A stretch of DNA of 54,877 nucleotides from Candidatus Gottesmanbacteria bacterium (GCA_016195685.1 JACPZE010000029.1:1-54877); one strand, 5' to 3'; counted from the stretch's first letter, positions 43,697 through 52,811 are shown. Translations and numbers: made by a program. Notes: generated from the letters alone by a model not told the origin.

Positions 43697-44815
43697 TTAA
43701 AATTTAACTGTTAACGGACTTCCTAACCCCGTTACGTAATCGTATCGTTTTCTGGACTCACAATAATATGTACATGTGCCATTAGCACCACTTACGATAT
43801 CTCGGAAAAATTGTGCATGACTACTCGAAGCTTTATCAGCATAAAATTTCTCATTTGAGGCAGAAAGTCCAAGGGCTTTAATAGCTGCCCATTGGGGTGG
43901 GCCGGCGCTAGTACCGCCTACTGTATACCAACCATTTTGTGTCCGGCTGCTGACAGTTTTATAAACCGGAAATCCAGAGGCTGGATCCGCATCATAAGAG
44001 ACATCGGGGACAGCTCTTTTACCATAAGCTTTGGGGATATCATATGAGGTTTGATAGGAAGGTTGAGTTTCATATTTGCTAACTCCCCCTCCACTTCCGG
44101 TCCATGCCTTTTCTGATGAAAAATTACCATCAGTTTTAAAATTTAGGGTGGTTCCCCCAACGCCTACTACATTTGCAGATGCTGCAGGCCAACTGACTCC
44201 CGCGCCATTATCTCCTGAGGAGGCAAAAAAAGTGATGCCATAGTTACTTGTAAAATGATTATCTAGTTCCACTTCTGTCGGAAATTCCCGCCCGCCCCAA
44301 CTCATAGATATAGCTACTACATCTTTTCTTTCTCTAGCATAATCCACAGCTTGAAGTAGATGCAGGCCGCTACTGCTTTTAGCTTCAACTAGGAGTATTT
44401 TCGCTTGTGGTGCTATCGCATGTGACCACTCGACATCAAGTGAAGTCTCAAGCGCCCACCCATTATTTTTCGCAATATTACTATCCATTTTGTGTTTTTC
44501 AAAACAACTATTAGCAGTTGTGCAGGCAGCTATACCAAATTGCTTGCTAAAAATATTTAGATCCTTTTCGATAGTGGGATTATCGTAAGCAGCAATTATA
44601 GCTATGGTTCCACGACCTCCATTTTCCGGTAGATTATAGATATTCTTGATTTGGGTTGGTGTTAATCCGGATGGTATAGTCCGTGCACTTTTATACACAT
44701 GAATAGGTGGCCTCGCCCAAAAATTTTCAATCCGTGAAGCTGCATAAGTAGTGGAGAGAGAAATTACGAAAAATACAAACACTACCAGAAATAAAACCCT
44801 AATTATTCTTGGCAT
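43697..44815 (-). CDS. Sedolisin-family (S53) serine-carboxyl peptidase
   Basis: 372 residues from the ATG at 44815; longer reading into the tRNA gene is rejected. An N-terminal signal helix (IIRVLFLVVFVFFVISL, ending near TYA) is followed at once by the catalytic domain. The active site fits S53: Glu123 and Asp127 in ETSLDVEW, oxyanion Asp202 in SSGDNG, and Ser303 in GGTSAGP. The calcium-site region near the end (RDIVSGANG, YDYVTGLGSP) is present. Most sedolisins carry a propeptide of about 180 residues; here there is space for only some 20-30, so activation must differ. It probably acts outside the cell. tRNA-Pro lies just upstream on the same strand. Confidence 0.9.
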   Translation of the reverse strand: MPRIIRVLFLVVFVFFVISLSTTYAASRIENFWARPPIHVYKSARTIPSGLTPTQIKNIYNLPENGGRGTIAIIAAYDNPTIEKDLNIFSKQFGIAACTTANSCFEKHKMDSNIAKNNGWALETSLDVEWSHAIAPQAKILLVEAKSSSGLHLLQAVDYARERKDVVAISMSWGGREFPTEVELDNHFTSNYGITFFASSGDNGAGVSWPAASANVVGVGGTTLNFKTDGNFSSEKAWTGSGGGVSKYETQPSYQTSYDIPKAYGKRAVPDVSYDADPASGFPVYKTVSSRTQNGWYTVGGTSAGPPQWAAIKALGLSASNEKFYADKASSSHAQFFRDIVSGANGTCTYYCESRKRYDYVTGLGSPLTVKF

Positions 44816-44851
44816 TGGCAGACAGAATAAATTTTGGATACTTGAGATTTC

Positions 44852-44926
<75 letters not shown>

Positions 44927-45034
44927 TAGTTAGGATTTAGCCGTTTTGAGCGACTTTGTTACCTTTTACAACTATTGTATTTTAGCATAGGCCGTGTAAA
45001 AATGATAACAATTTCCTGTCCAGAGAGGATATTT

Positions 45035-46069
45035 ATGGCAACTACCAATCCCAAACTTCAAGCTGTGAATGTAGCCATGGAACAGATAGAGAAACAGTAT
45101 GGCCGCGGATCTATTATGAGGCTAGGTGATCAAAGTGCTAGTAAACTGAGTATAGAAGTTGTTCCTACAGGTTCTTTAGCTTTGGATCTTGCATTGGGTG
45201 CAGGAGGCGTGCCGCGTGGGAGAATTATTGAGATATTCGGACCAGAAGCATCCGGGAAAACTACAGTGACATTATCAATTATTGCTGAAGTTCAAAAAGA
45301 GGGTGGTACGGCAGCTTTTATAGATGCGGAACATGCATTGGATCCTGTCTGGGCGGAAAAATTAGGTGTGAAACTCGATGACCTTTTAGTCTCTCAACCG
45401 GATACAGGGGAGCAAGCGCTTGAGATTGCGGAAACCCTCATCAGATCAGGGGGGGTGGATGTCATAGTAATTGATTCTGTTGCCGCTCTCGTACCCAGAG
45501 CTGAAATTGAGGGAGAAATGGGGGATTCTATGATGGGTGTACAAGCAAGGCTTATGTCACAGGCTCTACGTAAACTTACCGGAGCAATCTCCAAATCAAA
45601 AACAGTGACTATTTTTACCAATCAACTTCGGCAAAAGATTGGCGTAATGTTTGGTAATCCAGAGACTACTCCCGGAGGATTGGCTCTGAAATTTTATGCC
45701 TCAGTCCGTATGGATACGAGGAAGATTGAGACTCTCAAAGACGGAGATAAAGTAGTCGGTAGTAGACACAGAGTTAGGATAGTAAAAAATAAGATCGCTC
45801 CGCCTTTCCGTATTGCCGAATTTGATATTTTAGCCAATGGTATTTCCCGCGAAGGTGAAATCATAGATGTAGGACTAGAGTTAGAAGTTTTGACGAAGTC
45901 AGGTGCTTTTATCAGACTTGGAGAAAAAATGCTGGGACAGGGTAAAGAAGCAGTGAGGATATACCTTTCTGAAAATCCCAAAGTCGCAAAAGAAATTCTT
46001 GAAGCAATTTGGAAATCATATAAAGCCGGAGATATGAAAGAGAAGGTAGTAGGGAAAGAGGAAGACTAA
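45035..46069 (+). CDS. recA: Recombinase A
   Basis: 344 residues from the ATG at 45035 ([20 protein letters not shown]), which follows GAGAGGATATTT. Walker A is GPEASGKTT, Walker B is [10 protein letters not shown], and the DNA-binding loops include [21 protein letters not shown] and [20 protein letters not shown]. It drives homologous strand exchange and SOS induction. No LexA-type operator is evident in the 108 bases upstream, although regulation by an unknown repressor is not excluded. recX follows. Confidence 0.98.
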   Translation: MATTNPKLQAVNVAMEQIEKQYGRGSIMRLGDQSASKLSIEVVPTGSLALDLALGAGGVPRGRIIEIFGPEASGKTTVTLSIIAEVQKEGGTAAFIDAEHALDPVWAEKLGVKLDDLLVSQPDTGEQALEIAETLIRSGGVDVIVIDSVAALVPRAEIEGEMGDSMMGVQARLMSQALRKLTGAISKSKTVTIFTNQLRQKIGVMFGNPETTPGGLALKFYASVRMDTRKIETLKDGDKVVGSRHRVRIVKNKIAPPFRIAEFDILANGISREGEIIDVGLELEVLTKSGAFIRLGEKMLGQGKEAVRIYLSENPKVAKEILEAIWKSYKAGDMKEKVVGKEED

Positions 46070-46144
46070 ATTTATGAGATCCAAAAAAAACTTCAGACGT
46101 GTACGCTATAAAGATGTCTATTTTATCCAAATATTTTATAATGC

Positions 46145-46633
46145 ATGGAAGAAGATAATTATCAAAGGCTTAGAGATTATTCTTTAAAACTTCTTTCGTT
46201 TCGACCCCGAAGCACCAATGAAATTTCCGCAAAACTACGCGAATACTGTGCCAAAAAGAAATTCCCTCAAAATTTATCCGACAAAGTTATAGACTATCTT
46301 AAAAAGCAAAAATTCATTGATGATTTAGAATTTGCACGGTGGTGGATCGATCAAAGACATTCTTTTAAACCAAAGGGCTTGCTGGCAATAAAATTGGAAC
46401 TATTGAATAAAGGAATTGATAAGGAAACGATCAGTGAAGCATTAAAAGGCGATAAAGAAGAAAAGGTCAGCGAATACGATTTGGCAACAAAAGTTATAAA
46501 CAAAAAAATAATTTTATTTAAAAAATTATCTCGCGAAAAGATGATTATGAAAATCCGAGATTTACTTCTGAGACACGGGTTTGACTGGGATACGATTCAT
46601 AAAGTGATTGACTCTTATGTACAAAAAGCATAA
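46145..46633 (+). CDS. recX: Regulatory protein RecX
   Basis: A 162-residue, highly charged helical protein with the RecX pattern of three-helix repeats: YSLKLLSFRPRSTNEISAKLR, then DLEFARWWIDQR, then KGLLAIKLELLNKGI. RecX modulates RecA filaments. It lies 75 bases after recA. A TATAAT directly before the ATG is only two bases away, too close to be its promoter, so co-transcription with recA is more likely. Confidence 0.9.
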   Translation: MEEDNYQRLRDYSLKLLSFRPRSTNEISAKLREYCAKKKFPQNLSDKVIDYLKKQKFIDDLEFARWWIDQRHSFKPKGLLAIKLELLNKGIDKETISEALKGDKEEKVSEYDLATKVINKKIILFKKLSREKMIMKIRDLLLRHGFDWDTIHKVIDSYVQKA

Positions 46634-46659
46634 AATATATATAGGATCATGATAGTAAT

Positions 46660-46770
46660 ATAAAGGTTTAGAGAGAAACTACATGAAGTTTAATAAATTA
46701 CCAATCGGACAAAATATATCCACGTACGAACTTCATCCTGATACACGATAAAAATCGTGTTTCTCTTTAT
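46660..46770 (+). ncRNA. Candidate small RNA or structured leader between recX and RNase Y
   Basis: The 110 bases contain nested complementarity: GTTT/AAAC around AGAGAG (46670-46683), ATGAAGTT (46683-46690) with AACTTCAT (46729-46736), and a terminator at the end. A 22-codon reading frame (46683-46751, MKFNKLPIGQNISTYELHPD...) also fits. Either a short RNA or a tiny peptide is possible; nothing proves that it is expressed. Confidence 0.3.
46743..46765 (+). terminator. Intrinsic terminator after recA-recX
   Basis: ACACGAT, loop AAAA, ATCGTGT, followed by TTCTCTTTATT. The seven-base-pair stem and U-rich tail suit termination on the plus strand. Confidence 0.7.
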
Positions 46771-46806
46771 TCCTTAATTTCACTTTATTGATCTGTTATT
46801 AGTATA

Positions 46807-46835
46807 GTCCGCCTTCGCATGAAGCTGCGGCGGAC
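46807..46835 (+). repeat. TCCGCC palindrome upstream of RNase Y
   Basis: GTCCGCC and GGCGGAC enclose a smaller CTTC/GAAG hairpin with loop GCAT. The RNase Y ribosome-binding site GAAGGAGG begins one base after the palindrome. Confidence 0.75.
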
Positions 46836-46848
46836 GAAGGAGGATTTT

Positions 46849-48384
46849 ATGTTACCGGTACTTAAAACTATTTTAGACAGGTTGGAGAAAATAGAGAAAT
46901 CACTAGATAAGAAAGAGCCAGTCGTTGGAGAAGTGAAAACTACGGTTGCTGCGCCAATGCAACAACCTGTATCAGATAAAGCAGTAATTTCACAAGCCCA
47001 GCAGGAAGCAAGATCGATAATTTTAGAAGCTAAAGATGAAGCATTCCGTATAAAAAAAGATGCTGAGGAAGAGACGAGAAAAGTCCGCGCGGAAGCATTA
47101 TCTTTGGAACAGCGCTTGATTGCTAAAGAAGAATCTATCGACCAGAAGCTGAATTCTTTTTCTGCCAAAGAAAAGGAATTATACAAAAAAGAGGGTTTTA
47201 TTACGCAAAGACTTGCAGATGCAGATAAATTGCGGACAGATCTCATCGCTAAATTAGAAAAAGCCGCAAATATGACTAGGGATGAAGCGAAAAACCTCAT
47301 TATGGTGGCGGTGGAAGATAAACTTAAAGAAGAAATTGCCAAAAAAATAAAAGAAGCTGAAGCTTTGGTAAAACAGGAGTCAGAAAAAAGAGCAAAAGAG
47401 ATAATCGTAGATGCCATGCGGCATGGGGCTACGGATTATGTAGCAGAATATACCGTTTCTACTATCAAAATTACAGATGAAGAATTTAAAGGCAGGATTA
47501 TAGGTAAAGAGGGAAGAAATATAAGAGCTTTTGAGATGGCCACTGGTGTTGATGTAGATCTGGATGAAGAAGGAGTGATAAGGCTTTCATCATTTGATTC
47601 GGTGAGACGAGAAATCGCCAGGGTAACTTTGGAAAAGCTTGTTCGTGATGGTAGGGTACAACCTGTAAGAATTGAAGAACTCGTCAAACAAACAAAGGAA
47701 GAAATAGAAAAAATTATGTTTGCCGAGGGTGAAAAATTATGTCATCAGGTTGGAGTGTATAATCTTCCGGCGGAAAACGTGGCGTTATTAGGGCGATTCA
47801 AATACCGTTTTTCCTACGGCCAAAATATGATTGTTCATACACTTGAAGAAACTAAAATCGGTATCGCTTTAGCACAGGAATTGGGAGCAGATGTAAACGT
47901 AGTCAAATTAGGATGCTTACTTCATGATATCGGAAAAGTCATCACCGACAAAGATGCTTCTCATGTCCAATTGGGAGTGGACTTACTGAAAAAAAATGGC
48001 ATGCCTCAGTCAGTTATAGATTGTGTAGCCGCACATCATGAAGATATTCCATTTCCCTCCATTGAAGCAGTGATCGTTTATATCGCAGATGCCATCTCTG
48101 GTGGAAGACCTGGGGCAAGATATGAAGATATCGAAGAATACGTAAAACGTTTGACAACATTGGAAGATATTGCCAAATCATTTGAAGGAGTAGAAAAAGT
48201 ATTTGCCTTACAAGCAGGAAGGGAACTGCGGGTATTGGTGGATCCTGGGAAATTAGACGATGCAAGTGCTACGATAACCGCCAATAAAATCGCAAAAGAA
48301 ATAGAGAAAAAATTCCCAACATATCCCGGACAAATAAAAATAACGCTCATTCGGGAATTACGTGTCGTAGAGACTGTCCATTAA
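46849..48384 (+). CDS. rny: Ribonuclease Y (no membrane anchor)
   Basis: 511 residues from the ATG at 46849, five bases after GAAGGAGG; an ATG at 46819 lies within the palindrome. It is an endoribonuclease that starts mRNA decay. A long coiled coil (about 40-190) leads to a KH domain (GRIIGKEGRNIRAFEMATGVD), an HD domain with LLHDIGK, and AAHHEDIP. Canonical RNase Y starts with a membrane helix; here the N-terminus (MLPVLKTILDRLEKIEKSLD) is charged and helical, so the protein is probably soluble or held by a partner. Confidence 0.96.
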   Translation: MLPVLKTILDRLEKIEKSLDKKEPVVGEVKTTVAAPMQQPVSDKAVISQAQQEARSIILEAKDEAFRIKKDAEEETRKVRAEALSLEQRLIAKEESIDQKLNSFSAKEKELYKKEGFITQRLADADKLRTDLIAKLEKAANMTRDEAKNLIMVAVEDKLKEEIAKKIKEAEALVKQESEKRAKEIIVDAMRHGATDYVAEYTVSTIKITDEEFKGRIIGKEGRNIRAFEMATGVDVDLDEEGVIRLSSFDSVRREIARVTLEKLVRDGRVQPVRIEELVKQTKEEIEKIMFAEGEKLCHQVGVYNLPAENVALLGRFKYRFSYGQNMIVHTLEETKIGIALAQELGADVNVVKLGCLLHDIGKVITDKDASHVQLGVDLLKKNGMPQSVIDCVAAHHEDIPFPSIEAVIVYIADAISGGRPGARYEDIEEYVKRLTTLEDIAKSFEGVEKVFALQAGRELRVLVDPGKLDDASATITANKIAKEIEKKFPTYPGQIKITLIRELRVVETVH

Positions 48385-48473
48385 TTTCTGCGCTTGTATT
48401 TTTTTTGATATATTACATCTACAAAAAATTGCATCACAATAGGATAAAACTATAACAATTTTTAAATTGGGGC

Positions 48474-48519
48474 TTGACACCAGTATAAAAATTGACTAGA
48501 GTTTACCTCGGACTATTGT
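48474..48519 (+). promoter_or_regulatory. Two tandem promoters of the HU gene
   Basis: P1: TTGACA (48474-48479), 17 bases, TAGAGT. P2: TTGACT (48492-48497), 16 bases, TATTGT (48514-48519). The P2 -35 overlaps the P1 -10 by one base. The remaining 100 bases back to the RNase Y stop show no gene. Confidence 0.6.
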
Positions 48520-48546
48520 AATCTGCCAAAATAAATTCTCTTGCCC

Positions 48547-48561
48547 TCCGCCAAAGGCGGA
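48547..48561 (+). repeat. TCCGCC palindrome upstream of HU
   Basis: TCCGCC, loop AAA, GGCGGA. The strong ribosome-binding site AAGGAGGTG follows six bases later. Confidence 0.75.
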
Positions 48562-48585
48562 TAAAGAAGGAGGTGAAAATATTAA

Positions 48586-48858
48586 ATGACAAAAGCAGAT
48601 TTAGTGGCATTCGTTGCCAAAAAAGCTAGCCTTACCGCTAAAGCAGCCAAAGATGCAGTCAATGCAGTTTTTGGATCAATCAGCGATTCCCTTAAGAAAG
48701 GTGATAAAGTAGTTGTAACCGGTTTTGGAACATTTATGGTTCGCAACAGAGCAGCCAGGAAAGGTCGAAATCCACAAACAGGTGCACCTATCAGCATCCC
48801 GGCCAGAAAAACTCCAGGATTTACAGCCGGAAAAGCTCTTAAGAAAGTCGTCAGATAA
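48586..48858 (+). CDS. hup: DNA-binding protein HU
   Basis: A 90-residue protein, full length for HU/IHF family. It starts MTKADLVAFVAKKASLTAKA, has VVVTGFGTFMVRNRAARKGRNPQTG and the DNA-binding arm with the minor-groove Pro (ISIPARKTPGFTAGKALK). It compacts and bends DNA. It has two promoters, a palindrome, a strong ribosome-binding site and its own terminator, as expected for an abundant protein. Confidence 0.97.
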   Translation: MTKADLVAFVAKKASLTAKAAKDAVNAVFGSISDSLKKGDKVVVTGFGTFMVRNRAARKGRNPQTGAPISIPARKTPGFTAGKALKKVVR

Positions 48859-48876
48859 AATCGAAGTTTTAAAATT

Positions 48877-48917
48877 AGAAGAACTCTCTAATTTCGAAAA
48901 GAGAGTTCTTCTGTTTT
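48877..48917 (+). terminator. Intrinsic terminator after HU
   Basis: AGAAGAACTCTC (48877-48888) and GAGAGTTCTTCT (48901-48912) form a perfect 12-base-pair stem, followed by GTTTT. It lies just before the -10 of the next gene. Confidence 0.85.
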
Positions 48918-48920
48918 AGA

Positions 48921-48929
48921 TGATATACT
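48921..48929 (+). promoter_or_regulatory. Extended -10 promoter of the ABC-2 operon (leaderless start)
   Basis: TGA-TATACT, six bases (ATCCAC), then ATG at 48936. It directly follows the HU terminator and predicts a transcript starting at the ATG. Confidence 0.65.
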
Positions 48930-48935
48930 ATCCAC

Positions 48936-49919
48936 ATGCAAACGATAAGCGTATCACAACTGAAAAAACACTTTAAAGTTTTCAAAAAAGCACCTGGTTT
49001 AGGAGCGACTTTCCGTTCTGTATTTTCCCGGCCTACAGAGATTATATCTGCCGTAGATGGCATCTCATTTTCTATAGAGCAGGGAGAATTAGTTGGATTT
49101 ATCGGTCCCAACGGTGCAGGTAAAACGACAACGCTGAAATGTTTATCGGGACTATTATATCCTTCCGGCGGAGAAGTAAAAGTGTTGGGATTTGACCCGT
49201 TTCTGCGCAATAGTAATTATTTAAAACAGATTAGTCTAGTGATGGGTCAGAAAAACCAGTTATGGTGGGATTTGCCGTCTTTGGAAACCTTCCGACTGAA
49301 CAAAGAAATTTATGACATTCCCGAAAAGGATTTTGAAAAAAACTTGGATGAATTGTTGGTGCTATTGGAAGTGAAAAATATTATATCGACTCCAGTAAGA
49401 CAATTATCTTTGGGACAGAGGATGAAGATGGAGCTTATCGCGTCTCTTATCCATAGACCCAAAGTTCTATTTTTAGATGAACCCACGATTGGCTTAGATG
49501 TCGTGATGCAGAAAAAAATCCGTGATTTTATCGCTGAATATAATAAAAGATTCAACGCTACAATTATTTTAACAAGCCATTATATGGCGGATGTGAAACA
49601 ACTATGTAAGCGAGTAATAATTATAGACCACGGAAAGATCATGTATGATGGGAGCTTGGAAAGACTTGTAGAAAAGTATGCTGATTTTAAAATAATCACC
49701 GCGCAGTTAAGATCCGATAAAGTAGATAAAAAAGATTTTACAAAATTAGGCAAGATAAACTACTTTGAATATCCCAAAGTATCCATTACAGTTTCTAAGA
49801 AAAATATCAAAGAAGCCGCGACAATATTGCTGAAAAAATTTCCCATAGAAGATCTCACAATTGAAGAACCGGAAATAGAAAATGTCATACGGATGGTTTT
49901 TACCAAGAAGAAAACATGA
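48936..49919 (+). CDS. ABC-2 type transporter, ATP-binding subunit (COG4586-like)
   Basis: A 327-residue ATPase. Walker A is GPNGAGKTTTLKCLSG (near 66-81), signature LSLGQRMKMELIASL, Walker B VLFLDEPTIGLD, switch His in LTSHYMAD. The long first segment (HFKVFKKAPGLGATFRSVF) before the domain and the KNQLWWDLPS block after the Q-loop are typical of COG4586. It is the first gene of a three-gene operon with two integral membrane partners, and its stop overlaps the next start (ATGA). The substrate is unknown. Confidence 0.93.
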   Translation: MQTISVSQLKKHFKVFKKAPGLGATFRSVFSRPTEIISAVDGISFSIEQGELVGFIGPNGAGKTTTLKCLSGLLYPSGGEVKVLGFDPFLRNSNYLKQISLVMGQKNQLWWDLPSLETFRLNKEIYDIPEKDFEKNLDELLVLLEVKNIISTPVRQLSLGQRMKMELIASLIHRPKVLFLDEPTIGLDVVMQKKIRDFIAEYNKRFNATIILTSHYMADVKQLCKRVIIIDHGKIMYDGSLERLVEKYADFKIITAQLRSDKVDKKDFTKLGKINYFEYPKVSITVSKKNIKEAATILLKKFPIEDLTIEEPEIENVIRMVFTKKKT

Positions 49920-50710
49920 AAAAATATGTAATGGTAGTTTCCAATTCGCTGCAGGAATACTTTGCCTACCGGTTGAATTTTATTTTATGGCGCGTCAGAG
50001 TGATAGTATCCATACTAATAAGCTTTTTCCTTTGGCAGACGATCTTTAAAACAAAAAGCCAGGTTTTCGGATACCAGCAGTCTCAAATGCTTACATATAT
50101 TCTGCTGATTACATTCCTAAACGGAATAGTTTTATCGACGCAAACTTTTCGGGTAGCAGAGGAAATAAATTTAGGCACTTTAAGTAATTTTCTCATAAGG
50201 CCTTTTAGTTATTTTGGTTATGTGATGTCCCGTGATATTTCCGATAAAATAGTCAACACATTTTTTTCTATTTTTGAAATTATTTTTCTCATTATCATAC
50301 TTCATCCTCCAATTTTTGTGCAGACTTCTGTCTACTGGTTGGGATTATTTTTTGTTACTTTCATCCTGGCGGCGCTACTTTTTTTTGAGATAGGGATGAT
50401 GCTGTCAATCATTGGATTTTGGTCCAGAGATACCTGGGCGCCGAGATTTATATTTTTTATATTAGTCACTTTTCTTGCCGGGACTTATTTTCCGTTGGAT
50501 ATCTTGCCCAAACCGATTTATTCTTTCCTCCAGTTTCTTCCTTTTACTTACCTTATCTTTTTTCCATTGAAAATTTACCTGGGCCAGATGGACTCTTTTT
50601 TCTTACTGAGAGGATTGGGTATCATGATTTCCTGGATAATATTAATGTCTGTAATTTTACGCTACAGTTGGAGGAGAGGACTGAAAATTTATACGGCTGA
50701 AGGAATATAA
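49916..50710 (+). CDS. ABC-2 type transporter, first membrane subunit
   Basis: A 264-residue protein with six predicted helices. It has the EYFAYRLNFILWRVR start and the central QTFRVAEEINLGTLSNFLIRPFSYFGY block characteristic of ABC-2 permeases that pair with COG4586 ATPases. Together with the next gene it should form the heterodimeric channel. The start overlaps the ATPase stop and the next gene starts one base after its stop. Confidence 0.88.
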   Translation: MKKYVMVVSNSLQEYFAYRLNFILWRVRVIVSILISFFLWQTIFKTKSQVFGYQQSQMLTYILLITFLNGIVLSTQTFRVAEEINLGTLSNFLIRPFSYFGYVMSRDISDKIVNTFFSIFEIIFLIIILHPPIFVQTSVYWLGLFFVTFILAALLFFEIGMMLSIIGFWSRDTWAPRFIFFILVTFLAGTYFPLDILPKPIYSFLQFLPFTYLIFFPLKIYLGQMDSFFLLRGLGIMISWIILMSVILRYSWRRGLKIYTAEGI

Positions 50711-50711
50711 A

Positions 50712-51494
50712 ATGAAAAAATATTTTCATGTCTGGTGGAGATTAACCGATGCATCTTTCCAGAATTTTTTTGTATCCAGGATCGGTGCGATACTTTTTCT
50801 TTTTGGAAAAGTAGTCCGGTTCGTATTTTATCTGGCTTTTTTGATTATTCTGATATCTCGGACACAGATATTTGCCGGATACAATCTCTGGCAGGTGATA
50901 CTTTTTTACCTGACATTTAACTTCATAGATTCCGCAACACAGATGGTCTTTAGGGAAGTATATAGGTTTCGCCAACTTGTATTGAGCGGAAATTTCGATC
51001 TTATTTTGGTGAAACCGGTGAACAGTCTATTTCGTTCACTTTTTGGAGGTGCAGACCTATTAGATATGATTACCTTGTTACCCTTTGTCATTTTCGTAGG
51101 AATAGCCGCTTATCACGTCCCCGGGGTTACAATTTTTAGTATCACCCTTTATTTATTATTGATCTTTAATGCATTATGGATTGCGATGTCATTCCATATC
51201 ATGGTTTTGGCTTTGGCGATCCTGACTACCGAGATAGATCACGCAATCATGATCTATCGTGATTTTACCAGTATGGGGAAACTGCCGGTAGATATTTACA
51301 GTGAGCCCCTACGGTCTTTTGTAACTTTTGTGATTCCGGTGGGCGTGATGATGACTTATCCGGCCAAAGCAATGATGGGCCTTTTAAATATAAATGGTAT
51401 AATTTTTGCACTTTCCCTATCTCTAACTATTTTTTTGTTCAGTATAATTCTCTGGAGATTTTCGCTAAGACGTTATACTTCTGCCTCAAGCTAA
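50712..51494 (+). CDS. ABC-2 type transporter, second membrane subunit
   Basis: A 260-residue membrane protein, homologous in layout to its upstream neighbour: VFREVYRFRQLVLSGNFDLILVKPVNSLFRSLFGG corresponds to the block before. It probably pairs with that protein in the membrane. It is the last gene of the operon; a long inverted repeat follows. Confidence 0.88.
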   Translation: MKKYFHVWWRLTDASFQNFFVSRIGAILFLFGKVVRFVFYLAFLIILISRTQIFAGYNLWQVILFYLTFNFIDSATQMVFREVYRFRQLVLSGNFDLILVKPVNSLFRSLFGGADLLDMITLLPFVIFVGIAAYHVPGVTIFSITLYLLLIFNALWIAMSFHIMVLALAILTTEIDHAIMIYRDFTSMGKLPVDIYSEPLRSFVTFVIPVGVMMTYPAKAMMGLLNINGIIFALSLSLTIFLFSIILWRFSLRRYTSASS

Positions 51495-51512
51495 TTTGGA
51501 TTCGCTGAGGTC

Positions 51513-51580
51513 GGAAAATTTTTTTGAGTCTGCGATTCGCTTCGCTACCCCTTCGGCGCAAACTCTTCAAAAAATTTTCC
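51513..51580 (+). repeat. Long inverted repeat between the ABC-2 operon and coaBC
   Basis: GGAAAATTTTTT (51513-51524) and AAAAAATTTTCC (51569-51580) are perfectly complementary. Inside them GAGTCTGCG pairs with CGCAAACTC with one mismatch. The loop holds ATTCGCTTCGCTACCCCTTCGG. The stem of about 22 base pairs may act as a terminator or as a mobile palindrome. Confidence 0.7.
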
Positions 51581-51605
51581 TCCCCGCGAATAATCGATAA
51601 ATATT

Positions 51606-52811
51606 ATGAAACATAAAGTCGTTATCGGAATTACATCAGGAATAGCTGCTTACAAAATTGTCGACCTGATCAAAATTTTAAAAACCCAAAATATAAAGGT
51701 AGAAATTATCATGACGGCAACTGCCGTTACGATGTTTGGAAAAGAGATGTTTGAGAAAGCGAGCGGGAAAAAAGTTTATACAGACCTTATCACAAATGAT
51801 TTTGATTATCAGGAAGTTTTAAAAAAGAGGGAAGTGGAACATATAAAAATTGCCGATACCGCATCTCTTTTTGTGATAGCTCCATCTACTGCCAACATCA
51901 TAGCAAAAGTTGCAGCAGGTATTGCCGATGATTTCCTTACTACAACTCTTCTTGCGACGACTGCCCCGGTTTTAGTGTGTCCATCTATGAATGTCCATAT
52001 GTGGACAAACCCAATTGTCCAAGAAAATTTGGCGAAGCTGAAAGGTATGGGTTACTTTATCAAGGAGCCTGATAGTGGGGAATTAGCCTGCGGGTATAAA
52101 GGAGTAGGAAGGTTATCCGAACCGGCTAAAATCGCCGATGAGATTCTAAAGTTACTATCTAATAGTGATAAATTGAAGAGGAAGAAAATCATTGTTACAG
52201 CTGGTGGAACATCTGAACCGATTGATGCAGTCCGGACTATCACCAATCGCGCATCCGGGAAAATGGGATCAGCTATTGCAGAAGCTTGTTTTTTACAGGG
52301 AGCGGAAGTACTTATTCTTCGGGCAAAAAATTCAATTATCCCAAGATACGATATAAAATCAGAGGTTTTTGAAACAGCGAAAGATTTGGAAAATTTAGCC
52401 AAAAAATATGTGAAAAGTTATGATGTCATATTCCACACAGCAGCTGTATCTGATTTTATTCCTGAAAATAAATTGGATAAGAAGTTAGATAGCGGACAAT
52501 CTTTTACGTTGAAACTGAAAAGTGTTCCAAAAATTTTGCATAAAATAAAATCTTGGAATCCGAAGATAAAACTGATCGGATTTAAAGCAGTCTATAAATT
52601 ATCAGAGAAGGAATTAATTGATACCGGGATGAAAAAGCTTAGAGAAAGTAAGTCAGATTTCATTATTGTAAATGACGTAGGGAAAGAAGGAGTAGGTTTT
52701 GCGGTAGATACCAACGAAGTTTATATAATTTCTACGAAAGGATTTGTAGAAAAGATTAAGAAAGCTCCCAAGAAAGAAATTGCCGGAAAAATACTAGATT
52801 TTGTCTTTTAA
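51606..52811 (+). CDS. coaBC: Bifunctional phosphopantothenoylcysteine synthetase/decarboxylase
   Basis: A 401-residue enzyme for two steps of coenzyme A synthesis. The N-terminal flavin decarboxylase (CoaC) has GITSGIAAYK, the catalytic His in VEHIKIAD, APSTANIIAK, PSMNVHMW and the flap ACGYKGVGRL. The C-terminal CoaB (about 190-401) has TAGGTSEPIDAVRTITNRASGKMG and FHTAAVSDF. It has no evident ribosome-binding site. Its stop overlaps by four bases with the end of the convergent acetyltransferase. Confidence 0.97.
   Translation: MKHKVVIGITSGIAAYKIVDLIKILKTQNIKVEIIMTATAVTMFGKEMFEKASGKKVYTDLITNDFDYQEVLKKREVEHIKIADTASLFVIAPSTANIIAKVAAGIADDFLTTTLLATTAPVLVCPSMNVHMWTNPIVQENLAKLKGMGYFIKEPDSGELACGYKGVGRLSEPAKIADEILKLLSNSDKLKRKKIIVTAGGTSEPIDAVRTITNRASGKMGSAIAEACFLQGAEVLILRAKNSIIPRYDIKSEVFETAKDLENLAKKYVKSYDVIFHTAAVSDFIPENKLDKKLDSGQSFTLKLKSVPKILHKIKSWNPKIKLIGFKAVYKLSEKELIDTGMKKLRESKSDFIIVNDVGKEGVGFAVDTNEVYIISTKGFVEKIKKAPKKEIAGKILDFVF

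Noticed and set aside
46137-46142. TATAAT in front of recX as a leaderless promoter
   Set aside because: It ends only two bases before the ATG, so transcription would start inside the gene; it does not fit the 6-8 base spacing of the other cases.
46074-46190. A 38-codon frame (MRSKKNFRRVRYKDVYFIQI...) overlapping the start of recX
   Set aside because: It overlaps recX out of frame, lacks a ribosome-binding site, and no family match is apparent.
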